Part shown: in pieces, positions 6,954-13,359 of the stretch | Numbering within the stretch: the first letter of the stretch is position 1 | Layout: each line of letters opens with the position of its first letter | Assembly (NCBI GenBank): GCA_026193295.1 | Contig: JAPHSB010000425.1 | Location: 1-14,591, forward strand | From: Lysobacterales bacterium | GTDB lineage: Bacteria; Pseudomonadota; Gammaproteobacteria; Xanthomonadales; SZUA-36 | DNA: 14,591 bases | Reading direction: 5' to 3' | Notes under the pieces: model-generated | What the model saw: only the letters and a program-made list of their open reading frames with translations | Databases searched by the model: none | Told to the model about the DNA's origin: nothing | Position numbers and translations under genes: made by a program

Positions 6954-8279
6954 ATGACATCGGTGCTTTATCGCGTACCTGCGGCGCCCTATCCGAAAGC
7001 CGTCATGGCGCAGGGGATGTACATCCAGGACGACAGCGGCAAGCGCTACCTGGACATGAGCGGCGGCGCCGCCGTCAGTTGCCTTGGCCACGCTCACCCC
7101 AAGATAGTGGAGGCAGTGCGGGACCAGGTTGGGAAACTGGCCTTCGCCCACACGGCCTTTTTCACCAATGAACCACAGGAGCAGCTGGCCCGGCGGCTCA
7201 CCGAGCGGTTCGGCGACCCGGCAGCGCGGGCCTACTTCACCTCGGGCGGTTCGGAAGCCAACGAAACAGCGCTCAAAATCACGTGGCAATACTGGGCCGC
7301 CCGTGGCAAGCCGGACAAAAAGATCATCATCAGCCGCGAACACAGTTACCACGGCAACACTTTCGGCGTGCTCTCGGTCAGCGGCAACAGCGCCCGACGG
7401 CGTGCCTCTGCCGCACCGCTGCTGGACTGGCCGCGGATCGCGCCCTGCTACGCACATCGCAACCGCACGGTCGACGAATCCATGGAGCAATATGTCGAGC
7501 GCGTGAGCGGCGAGCTCGAATCGGCCATCCTGAAGGTTGGCGCCGACCGGGTCGCCGCCTTCATCTGCGAGCCCGTGGTGGGCTCATCGCTGGGTGTAGT
7601 GGCTGCCGAAGCAGGATACCTGCAGCGCATCCGCGCCATTTGTGACCGCTACGACATCCTCTGGATCGCGGACGAGATCATGTGCGGCAGCGGACGTACC
7701 GGGACCTTTTTCGCCTTCGAACACGATGGTACCCGGCCTGATATCGCGACACTGGCCAAGGGAATCGGCGGCGGCTACCAACCGCTGGCCGCCACGGTAA
7801 TGTCCGGCAGTATCGCCGATACCCTGCGGCATTCAGGTTTCGCCCATGGCCACACCTACATTGGTCATCCGGTAAGCTGCGCAGCAGGCTGTGCCGTGCA
7901 GGACGTGCTCGACCGGGACAAGCTCCTGGCCGTCACGCAAACCTGCGGCCAGCGTTTCGGGCGACTGCTGGCAGAGCGTTTCTGCGAGCATCCCAACGTG
8001 AGCGAAGTTCGCGGCCGCGGCCTGTTCTGGGCAATGGAGCTGGTAGCCGACCGCGCCAGCCAACGTGGCTTCCCCTTGCCCGACGGCAACGCCTTGCCGG
8101 CACGCCTGATGCGAACGGCCATGGAGACCGGCCTCATCTGCTACCCCGGCGGCATCGAGATTGACGGCGCCTGCGTACCGCATATCATGCTGGCGCCACC
8201 GATGATCCTGGAGGAATCCCATATGCTGGAGGCCGCCGACAAGCTCACCGCCGTGCTGGACAACATGCTCAATGCTTGA
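6954..8279 (+). CDS. Class III PLP-dependent aminotransferase
   Basis: The product is about 441 residues from ATG 6954 (MTSVLYRV). GAGG lies 10 nt upstream, and the predicted transcript start is downstream of the longer ATG at 6906. Class III features appear in order: the GGAAVSCLGHAHP entry loop, the phosphate-binding segment SGGSEANETALK, HSYHGNTFGVLSVSGN, the cofactor aspartate Asp240 in ADEIMCGSGRTG, the PLP lysine Lys269 in LAKGIGGG, and HTYIGHPVSCAAG. The cytosolic enzyme moves an amino group from a beta-, gamma- or omega-position donor to a keto acid; the exact pair cannot be read by eye. It overlaps the BKACE gene by 8 bp. That pairing suggests it turns a beta-amino acid, or a compound with a side-chain amine, into a keto acid that BKACE then cleaves. 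It resembles the omega-amino acid:pyruvate group in length and motifs. Confidence 0.93.
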   Translation: MTSVLYRVPAAPYPKAVMAQGMYIQDDSGKRYLDMSGGAAVSCLGHAHPKIVEAVRDQVGKLAFAHTAFFTNEPQEQLARRLTERFGDPAARAYFTSGGSEANETALKITWQYWAARGKPDKKIIISREHSYHGNTFGVLSVSGNSARRRASAAPLLDWPRIAPCYAHRNRTVDESMEQYVERVSGELESAILKVGADRVAAFICEPVVGSSLGVVAAEAGYLQRIRAICDRYDILWIADEIMCGSGRTGTFFAFEHDGTRPDIATLAKGIGGGYQPLAATVMSGSIADTLRHSGFAHGHTYIGHPVSCAAGCAVQDVLDRDKLLAVTQTCGQRFGRLLAERFCEHPNVSEVRGRGLFWAMELVADRASQRGFPLPDGNALPARLMRTAMETGLICYPGGIEIDGACVPHIMLAPPMILEESHMLEAADKLTAVLDNMLNA

Positions 8280-9117
8280 CCACGGGGGCGAACCCCTCGT
8301 CGTTATTGCGGCCCCGAACGGCGCAAGGTTGGACAAGGCCGGCCACCCGGCCGTACCTCTGAGCGCCACGGAAATTGCTGACTGCGCGGTGAACCTGGCG
8401 GCCGTGGGCGTTTCCGTCCTGCACCTGCACGTGCGCGACGAGCGCGGCGGCCATGTGCTCGACGCGACCCGTTATCGCGCGGCGATGGACGCAATCCGTG
8501 ACCGAGTGGCGGACCGCCTGGTGCTGCAGGTCACTACCGAGGCCGTTGGCCAGTACAATCGTCAGCAACAGATGGCCCTGGTCCGCGAGCTGCGGCCTGA
8601 AGCCGTCTCACTCGCACTGCGCGAGCTTTGCCCGGACGCTGATGCTGAGGATGATGCTGGAAAGTTCTTTCGTGAACTCGCCGAAATGGATGTTTGGCCC
8701 CAATACATTCTTTACTCCGCAGCCGAAGCAGCACGTTTCGAGCAGCTCAGGCAGGACGGCTTTTTTGGAGCCGCCAACCCCTTTGCCCTGTTCGTGTTAG
8801 GCCGATATAGTGACACACTGATGGGCGACCCGGCCGAGTTGGAAAACTTCCTTGCCACCTTCGAGCCCGGCGCATTTCCATGGGCGGTATGCTGTTTTGG
8901 CGCAACCGAGGCCACTGCTGTGCAGAGGGCGTCGGCAGCCGGCGGCCACGTCCGAATTGGCTTCGAAAACAACCGGACTTTGCCAGACGGTTCAATGGCG
9001 CGCGATAATGCGCAACTGGTTGCGGCCGAACTAAGGACTTTGATGCGTCCGGACGGCCCTCAACGCCCCATCGCAAGCGTGGATTGGGTACGCCGTCAAC
9101 TCGCAGGAAGACAATGA
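8272..9117 (+). CDS. Beta-keto acid cleavage enzyme (BKACE, DUF849 family)
   Basis: The product is 281 residues, the usual family length. BKACEs are Zn-dependent TIM-barrel enzymes that react a beta-keto acid with acetyl-CoA to give acetoacetate and a new acyl-CoA; Kce of lysine fermentation is the founding member. Seen here: APNGARLDKAGHP at the N-terminus, zinc ligands His51 and His53 in LHLHVRD, and a third ligand, Glu232, in HVRIGFENN, followed by LPDG. The middle (QYILYSAAEAARF, LFVLGRY, WAVCCFG) differs from classic Kce and matches what I recall of a separate DUF849 branch, so the substrate is probably not 3-keto-5-aminohexanoate. The start overlaps the aminotransferase end by 8 bp with no strong ribosome site, so translation is likely coupled. 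Its TGA overlaps the symporter ATG. I infer that it consumes the keto acid made by the aminotransferase. Confidence 0.9.
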   Translation: MLDHGGEPLVVIAAPNGARLDKAGHPAVPLSATEIADCAVNLAAVGVSVLHLHVRDERGGHVLDATRYRAAMDAIRDRVADRLVLQVTTEAVGQYNRQQQMALVRELRPEAVSLALRELCPDADAEDDAGKFFRELAEMDVWPQYILYSAAEAARFEQLRQDGFFGAANPFALFVLGRYSDTLMGDPAELENFLATFEPGAFPWAVCCFGATEATAVQRASAAGGHVRIGFENNRTLPDGSMARDNAQLVAAELRTLMRPDGPQRPIASVDWVRRQLAGRQ

Positions 9118-10427
9118 CAGAAACAAAGCAAAGCACGGAAACCAACAACAACGGCCTGGCTATTCACTGGAAGATTTTGATCGCGTTGGTCCTGGGCGCC
9201 ATCGCCGGCTACCTGAGCAGCGACGTCTCCATCCTGGGAACTCCGCTGGTCGCGGTTTACGATTTCGGCGGCCAATTGTTCCTTAATGCACTGAAAATGC
9301 TGATCGTACCCCTGATCGCCTCGTCGATCGCGCTGGGTGTGGCCGGGCTGGGCAATACCGATTCACTGGGCAGCATTGGCTGGAAAACCGGGCTGTTCTA
9401 CGTGCTGACTACCGGCACTGCCATCGTCACCGGGCTGATCATCGTGAACCTCGTGCAGCCCGGCATGGTAGATGGCCAGCCGGCCGGCGACCTGCTGGCC
9501 CTGGCCGCGAACACGGACGACCTGCAAGCACGCCTGGCCGGCCGCGGGCTGGGCGAGATTCCACAGATCCTGCTGCGCGCCGTGCCGCAGAACATCCTCG
9601 CGGCGGCTGCGGAAAATGAAATGTTGGCCCTGATCTTTTTCAGCGCGCTGTTCGGCTTTTTCATGTCGCAGATCGAGCATGAGCTGGCGGAGACGCTTTA
9701 CCGCTTCACCAGCGCAGTGTTCGAAACCATGCTGAAGATCACCCATTGGGTCATGGGCTTCGCCCCGTATGGCATTTTTGCACTGGTCGCCGCTGTCGTC
9801 GCCAAGACCGGTTTCGATGCCGCCGGCCCGCTCGTGACATTCAGCATCGCGGTCTTGGCCGCGCTCGCCATTCATTTTTTCCTTACCCTGCCGGCTTTTG
9901 TGCGACTACTGGCGGTGCGCAGCCCGATCCGGCTGTTCAGGGCCGTGGCCCCGGCCTTGCTGACGGCGTTTTCGACGTCCTCTTCTTCCGCGACCCTGCC
10001 GGTCACGATGGACAACCTCGAAAACCGGGCCGGGGTGCCCAACAAGTACACCAGCTTCGTGCTGCCGTTGGGCGCCACCGTCAACATGAACGGCACCGCG
10101 CTCTACGAGTGCATGGCCGCCATGTTCATCGCCCAGGCCTACGGCCTGGAACTCAGCATCGTGACCCAGTTCCTGGTTGTGACCATCGCGCTGATTACGT
10201 CCATCGGTGTGGCCGGCGTGCCGTCGGCTTCGCTGGTGGCGATCGCGATCATCCTCACGGCCATCGGGCTGCCGATTGAAGCCATCGGCGTGTTGCTGGT
10301 ATTCGACCGCGTCCTGGACATGTCACGCACCGCCACCAACGTGTTCGGTGACGCCTGCTGCTGCGTGATCGTGGCGCGTTTGCAGGGCGAGGATCTGCCG
10401 CTGTTGGCGCGCGAAGACTCCAGCTGA
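9114..10427 (+). CDS. DAACS-family acidic amino acid:cation symporter (GltP-like)
   Basis: The product is about 437 residues. I chose ATG 9114 because AGGAAG lies 3 nt upstream and it overlaps the BKACE stop as ATGA; an in-frame ATG at 9084 lies inside BKACE. The family's hydrophobic core is complete: the serine-rich HP1 tip and TLPVT (about residues 286-297), the NMNGTA cation motif of TM7, the HP2 segment GVAGVPSAS, and DRVLDMSRTATN of TM8 (398-409). Asp402, Arg405, Thr406 and Asn409 align with GltPh Asp394, Arg397, Thr398 and Asn401, which bind the amino group and carboxylates of aspartate. Keeping both Asp402 and Arg405 favours an acidic amino acid over a plain C4-dicarboxylate (DctA type). 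Three Cys in a row (415-417) in the last helix are odd. It probably imports the acidic amino acid degraded, or released, by its neighbours. Confidence 0.94.
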   Translation: MTETKQSTETNNNGLAIHWKILIALVLGAIAGYLSSDVSILGTPLVAVYDFGGQLFLNALKMLIVPLIASSIALGVAGLGNTDSLGSIGWKTGLFYVLTTGTAIVTGLIIVNLVQPGMVDGQPAGDLLALAANTDDLQARLAGRGLGEIPQILLRAVPQNILAAAAENEMLALIFFSALFGFFMSQIEHELAETLYRFTSAVFETMLKITHWVMGFAPYGIFALVAAVVAKTGFDAAGPLVTFSIAVLAALAIHFFLTLPAFVRLLAVRSPIRLFRAVAPALLTAFSTSSSSATLPVTMDNLENRAGVPNKYTSFVLPLGATVNMNGTALYECMAAMFIAQAYGLELSIVTQFLVVTIALITSIGVAGVPSASLVAIAIILTAIGLPIEAIGVLLVFDRVLDMSRTATNVFGDACCCVIVARLQGEDLPLLAREDSS

Positions 10428-10493
10428 CGCGCCGTCACGAGGATTCTGATGTATCCTCTCTGTTTCGCCCTTGGCGGCTGGCGTTAACCCGAC

Positions 10494-11399
10494 ATGGATG
10501 AATTCAACTCCATCTGGCACTACCCCCTGATCCGGCTGAGCTCCGGCATCGAGGTCACCGTGAGCCAGATTCTGATGACCCTGCTGGTTATCGCGCTCGG
10601 GTTCGCCCTGATCAAATTCGTGCAGCGGGTGCTGGGCCGGCAGATGAGCAAGGCCGACGTCGATCCCAACGTGGCCCAGACCATTCAGCGTGTCATTTTC
10701 TGGGCCCTGCTGGTGCTGCTGTTCATCACGGCGCTCGGCATGCTGCAAATCCCGATCACGGCACTGGCTTTCATCAGCGGCGCGGTCGCCATCGGCGTTG
10801 GTTTCGGCGCCCAGAACATCATCAATAACCTGATCAGCGGCTGGATCCTGATGTCGGAGCGGCCGGTTCGTATCGGCGACTTTATCGAGCTCGACGACAA
10901 CCGCGGCACGGTCGAAACGATCGGCAACCGCTCCACGCGCATTCGGCGTATCGACGGTGTGCACCTGCTTGTTCCCAATAGCCAGTTGTTGGAACGCATG
11001 GTCATCAACTGGACCCTGGTCGACCGTAAGTTCAGAACATCCATTCGCGTTGGTGTGGTCTATGGATCGCCGGTCCGTCTGGTGGAAAAACTCCTCCAAC
11101 AGGCCGTCAGGGAGCGCAAGGAGGTTTTACAGGACCCGGCGCCCGTCGTTGTGTTCGAGGATTTCGGCGACAACGCCTTGATTTTTGATACGTTCTTCTG
11201 GTGCGAATCGAGCGGTGAAAAGGAATTGCGCGTGATCCGCAGTGATATCCGCTTTCGGATCGATGAGCTGTGCCACGAGAACGACATCGTCATCGCCTTC
11301 CCGCAGCGCGACGTGCACCTCTACGCGAAGACGCCCATCGAAGTCAGGGCAGTGGCCGCAGGCGAGGCAGGCACCACCACCGTGGAGACCACGAAATGA
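10494..11399 (+). CDS. mscS: Small-conductance mechanosensitive channel (MscS family)
   Basis: The product is 301 residues, close to E. coli MscS (286). Three membrane segments are seen: about 20-40, 66-85 and the pore helix TM3 from about 88, with the Gly/Ala-rich AVAIGVGFGAQNIINNLISG signature. The beta domain follows (RPVRIGDFIELDDNRGTVETIG, ending VPNSQL), then the alpha/beta cage. The channel opens under hypo-osmotic membrane tension and releases solutes. No good ribosome site precedes the ATG, and the reading frame upstream is closed by a stop. The 66-bp gap after the symporter has neither a clear terminator nor a clear promoter, so read-through from the catabolic operon is possible. 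The stop overlaps the next gene as ATGA. Confidence 0.95.
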   Translation: MDEFNSIWHYPLIRLSSGIEVTVSQILMTLLVIALGFALIKFVQRVLGRQMSKADVDPNVAQTIQRVIFWALLVLLFITALGMLQIPITALAFISGAVAIGVGFGAQNIINNLISGWILMSERPVRIGDFIELDDNRGTVETIGNRSTRIRRIDGVHLLVPNSQLLERMVINWTLVDRKFRTSIRVGVVYGSPVRLVEKLLQQAVRERKEVLQDPAPVVVFEDFGDNALIFDTFFWCESSGEKELRVIRSDIRFRIDELCHENDIVIAFPQRDVHLYAKTPIEVRAVAAGEAGTTTVETTK

Positions 11400-12382
11400 G
11401 CGAAGCCGAAAGCCATGGGAGTGTTTCCGGAGTCATCGCCGTAAGCCTGGATGGCAAAGGCGGCGCGAGCCCAATCAGCCCCTCCGCTGCGGTAGCAGCA
11501 TCCGCGGACACGCCGGTCTGGATCAACATCGACTTCTCCGACCCCCATGCGGCTGAGTGGGCCTGGAACGAGAGCGGCCTGGACGACTCGATTGTCGGCG
11601 CGATGCTGGACACGGAAAGCCGGCCCCGCACCCTGCAGCAGGGCAACGGCGTTCTGACCATGCTGCGCGGCGTCAACCTGAATCCCGGCGCCCGGCTCGA
11701 AGACATGATTTCCGTGCGGACCTGGCTGGAGCCCGGTCGGGTGGTCACGGCGAGCCGACGATGCTTGCGGTCGCTGACGGAGATTCGCCAGAATATCGAG
11801 CAGGGAAAGGGTCCCCCCACACCCTCGCAACTGCTCATCGATCTGATCGACCGCCTGAATCATTACATTGGCGAGGGCATAGAACAGATCGAGGAACATA
11901 TCGACCGGGCGGAGGATGAAGCGGCCCACGACAGCAGCCTGAACCGCAGCAGTTCCTTCAACCAACTGCGCCGCCAGACCGCCCAGATCAGGCGCTACCT
12001 GTCGCCGCAGCGCGAGGCGCTGGAGCGCCTGGCGCGCGTCACGGAATCGGTTTTCGACGGGGAGGAGATGATCGAGCTGCGCGAGCAACTGAACCGCCTG
12101 ACGCTCGGCCTGGAAGACCTCGACCTGGTGCGCGAACGCGCCCTCGTGGCGCAGGAAGAGTTCCTGAGCCTGCTGGCGCACGAACAGAACAGCAGGATGC
12201 TGGTGTTGTCCATCGTAGCCGCCATCTTCCTGCCGTTGTCTTTTCTGACCGGACTGATGGGCATGAACGTGGCCGGCCTGCCCGGCACCGTGAACGCCGG
12301 GTCGTTCTGGATCATTGTGCTGCTGATGGTATTGATCGCGGTCGGCATCCTGGCCATTTTCCGCAACCGGAAATGGCTGTGA
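11396..12382 (+). CDS. CorA-family metal cation transporter, ZntB-like
   Basis: The product is about 328 residues from ATG 11396, chosen because GGAG lies 8 nt upstream and the ATG overlaps the mscS stop; the longer frame from 11270 lies inside mscS. An acidic/helical cytoplasmic domain (1-265) carries the long coiled helix (EQIEEHIDRAEDEA, then QLRRQTAQIRRYLSPQREAL). Two C-terminal membrane helices follow. The first ends in the family's GMN selectivity motif at 289-291, continuing as VAGLPG. The domain order and the helix sequence look more like ZntB (Zn2+ transport) than Mg2+-CorA, although ZntB proteins often carry GIN rather than GMN. The protein acts in the inner membrane as a pentamer. 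Pairing with MscS suggests a shared ion or osmotic stress role, which is inference. Substrate choice between Mg2+, Zn2+ and other metals is unresolved. Confidence 0.9.
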   Translation: MSEAESHGSVSGVIAVSLDGKGGASPISPSAAVAASADTPVWINIDFSDPHAAEWAWNESGLDDSIVGAMLDTESRPRTLQQGNGVLTMLRGVNLNPGARLEDMISVRTWLEPGRVVTASRRCLRSLTEIRQNIEQGKGPPTPSQLLIDLIDRLNHYIGEGIEQIEEHIDRAEDEAAHDSSLNRSSSFNQLRRQTAQIRRYLSPQREALERLARVTESVFDGEEMIELREQLNRLTLGLEDLDLVRERALVAQEEFLSLLAHEQNSRMLVLSIVAAIFLPLSFLTGLMGMNVAGLPGTVNAGSFWIIVLLMVLIAVGILAIFRNRKWL

Positions 12383-12402
12383 AAAGGACCGGAGATGAAC
12401 AT

Positions 12403-12444
12403 GCCGGCCGCCCCGGGCCCTGAGTCAGGCTGGGTGCGGCCGGC
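12403..12444. terminator. Strong GC-rich hairpin between convergent genes
   Basis: GCCGGCCGC (12403-12411) pairs with GCGGCCGGC (12436-12444), and a smaller inner stem GCC(C)TGA/TCAGGC lies in the loop. It sits 20 bp after the CorA-family stop and about 40 bp beyond the end of the convergent small gene. There is no T-tract on either side, so it is not a standard intrinsic terminator; it may stop or stabilise transcripts with help from other factors. Confidence 0.4.
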
Positions 12445-12484
12445 GATTGATCAGATGTTCAGGTGTGCGTAAGATCCGCAGGCT

Positions 12485-12736
12485 TTACCAATCGACCCGG
12501 TCGCCGTACTGTTCCCACTCGTCGAGCTGTGAGTAGAGCTTTCTCATATCATTGCGGCGTTCGATCTTGCGGCGGGCGCTGAAGCGCTCTTCGGTTTCCA
12601 GGTAATCATCCCAACCGGCGCCCTGAGGGTCTCTGGAAAGCTCCTTGACATCGAGATCGTCGCTGTACAGATCGTCGAATTCATCAAAAGGATCGAAATC
12701 CAATTCCTTGTATTTCTTCCTTGCTTTCTTGGCCAT
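12485..12736 (-). CDS. Small charged protein of unknown function, PA3496-like layout
   Basis: The product is 83 residues from ATG 12736 (MAKKARKK); GGAG precedes it closely. An upstream in-frame ATG at 12763 would lie within a few bases of the predicted transcript start and add nine residues of poor character. It has a basic N-terminus, a strongly acidic middle (FDPFDEFDDLYSDDLD), a central WDDYLETEERF, and a C-terminal helix starting ARRKIERRNDMRKL and ending with aromatic and acidic residues. The final RRxIE...L..QLDEW pattern resembles the small PA3496-type proteins of Pseudomonas and relatives; this is from memory of the pattern, so it is a weak link. No signal peptide or membrane segment is present. 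It has its own strong promoter and is convergent to the metal transporter. The function is unknown. Confidence 0.72.
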   Translation of the reverse strand: MAKKARKKYKELDFDPFDEFDDLYSDDLDVKELSRDPQGAGWDDYLETEERFSARRKIERRNDMRKLYSQLDEWEQYGDRVDW

Positions 12737-12776
12737 GTCTCCGTCTCCAAGCAAAGGCACCATGCCTTCAGGGCGA

Positions 12777-12805
12777 CTTTTAATGCCATTTTATCTTCAT
12801 GTCAA
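12777..12805 (-). promoter_or_regulatory. Sigma70 promoter of the small charged protein gene
   Basis: On the minus strand a perfect -35 TTGACA (12805-12800) is separated by exactly 17 bp from TAAAAG (12782-12777, 4 of 6 matches to TATAAT). The start would be near 12770, giving a leader of about 34 nt to ATG 12736. The palindrome at 12792-12809 covers the -35. Confidence 0.65.
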
Positions 12806-12809
12806 GATA
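12792..12809. promoter_or_regulatory. Palindromic operator, likely bound by the adjacent MarR protein
   Basis: TATCTT-CATGTC-AAGATA: six perfect arm pairs and 7 of 9 pairs over the 18-bp dyad. This is the size and AT-rich form usual for MarR-family operators. It sits between the divergent small gene and the MarR gene, covering the -35 of the former and lying 36 bp before the MarR ATG. Autorepression plus repression of the small gene is the simplest reading. Confidence 0.55.
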
Positions 12810-12844
12810 TTTTACGCGGAAACAAATGGGGTATGCTCCGGTGC

Positions 12845-13357
12845 ATGAGTCGCGACATCATCGATGACCTGCAGGAAGACTGGAGCGAAGAGCGCCCGGA
12901 TCTCGACAGTGAGGCCATGGGCGTGGTGCTGCGCATCCAGGCCCTGGACAAGATCCTCGGCGACCAGGTCGCCGAGCGCTTGCGGGATTTCGGGCTGCAG
13001 TGGTGGCAGTATGACGTACTGTCCGCACTGCGCAGGCAGGGTAAGCCCTTCCGGATGGCGGCCACCGAACTGGCGGAATCCACCAGGCTGACGTCCGGCG
13101 CCATGACCAACCGCATCGACCGCCTCGAGAGCAAGGGACTGGTCCGGCGACTGCATGACCCCTCGGACCGGCGGCGCGTGCTGGTAGAACTGACCGGCCA
13201 GGGGCACGAGCAGGTCGAGAACGCCACCCGCGCACGATTCGATATCGCGTCGGCGGCGCTGGCCCGTCTCGACCGCAAGCACCGCAAACAACTCAGCAAT
13301 CTCCTGCGCCAACTGCTGCTGGCACAGGACGAATCGCAGCAAGGCGAGAGCAATTGA
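12845..13357 (+). CDS. MarR-family transcriptional regulator
   Basis: The product is 170 residues from ATG 12845 (MSRDIIDDLQEDW), a typical N-terminus for this MarR group. ATG 12833 gives four more residues and cannot be excluded, since neither start has a well-placed ribosome site. The winged helix-turn-helix is in the middle: ALRRQGKPFRMAATELAEST, the recognition helix SGAMTNRIDRLESKGLVRR, and the DPSDRRRVLVELT wing, a family hallmark. Terminal helices form the dimer interface. No conserved Cys pair suggests redox sensing. The FAD oxidoreductase gene starts 2 bp after its stop, so it likely regulates its own operon, and probably the divergent small gene, through the palindrome at 12792-12809. 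The ligand is unknown. Confidence 0.95.
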   Translation: MSRDIIDDLQEDWSEERPDLDSEAMGVVLRIQALDKILGDQVAERLRDFGLQWWQYDVLSALRRQGKPFRMAATELAESTRLTSGAMTNRIDRLESKGLVRRLHDPSDRRRVLVELTGQGHEQVENATRARFDIASAALARLDRKHRKQLSNLLRQLLLAQDESQQGESN

Positions 13358-13359
13358 TC

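Noticed and set aside
11270..11395. 42-codon N-terminal extension of the CorA-family gene
   Set aside because: It lies wholly inside mscS in another frame. ATG 11396 has a ribosome site and an ATGA overlap.
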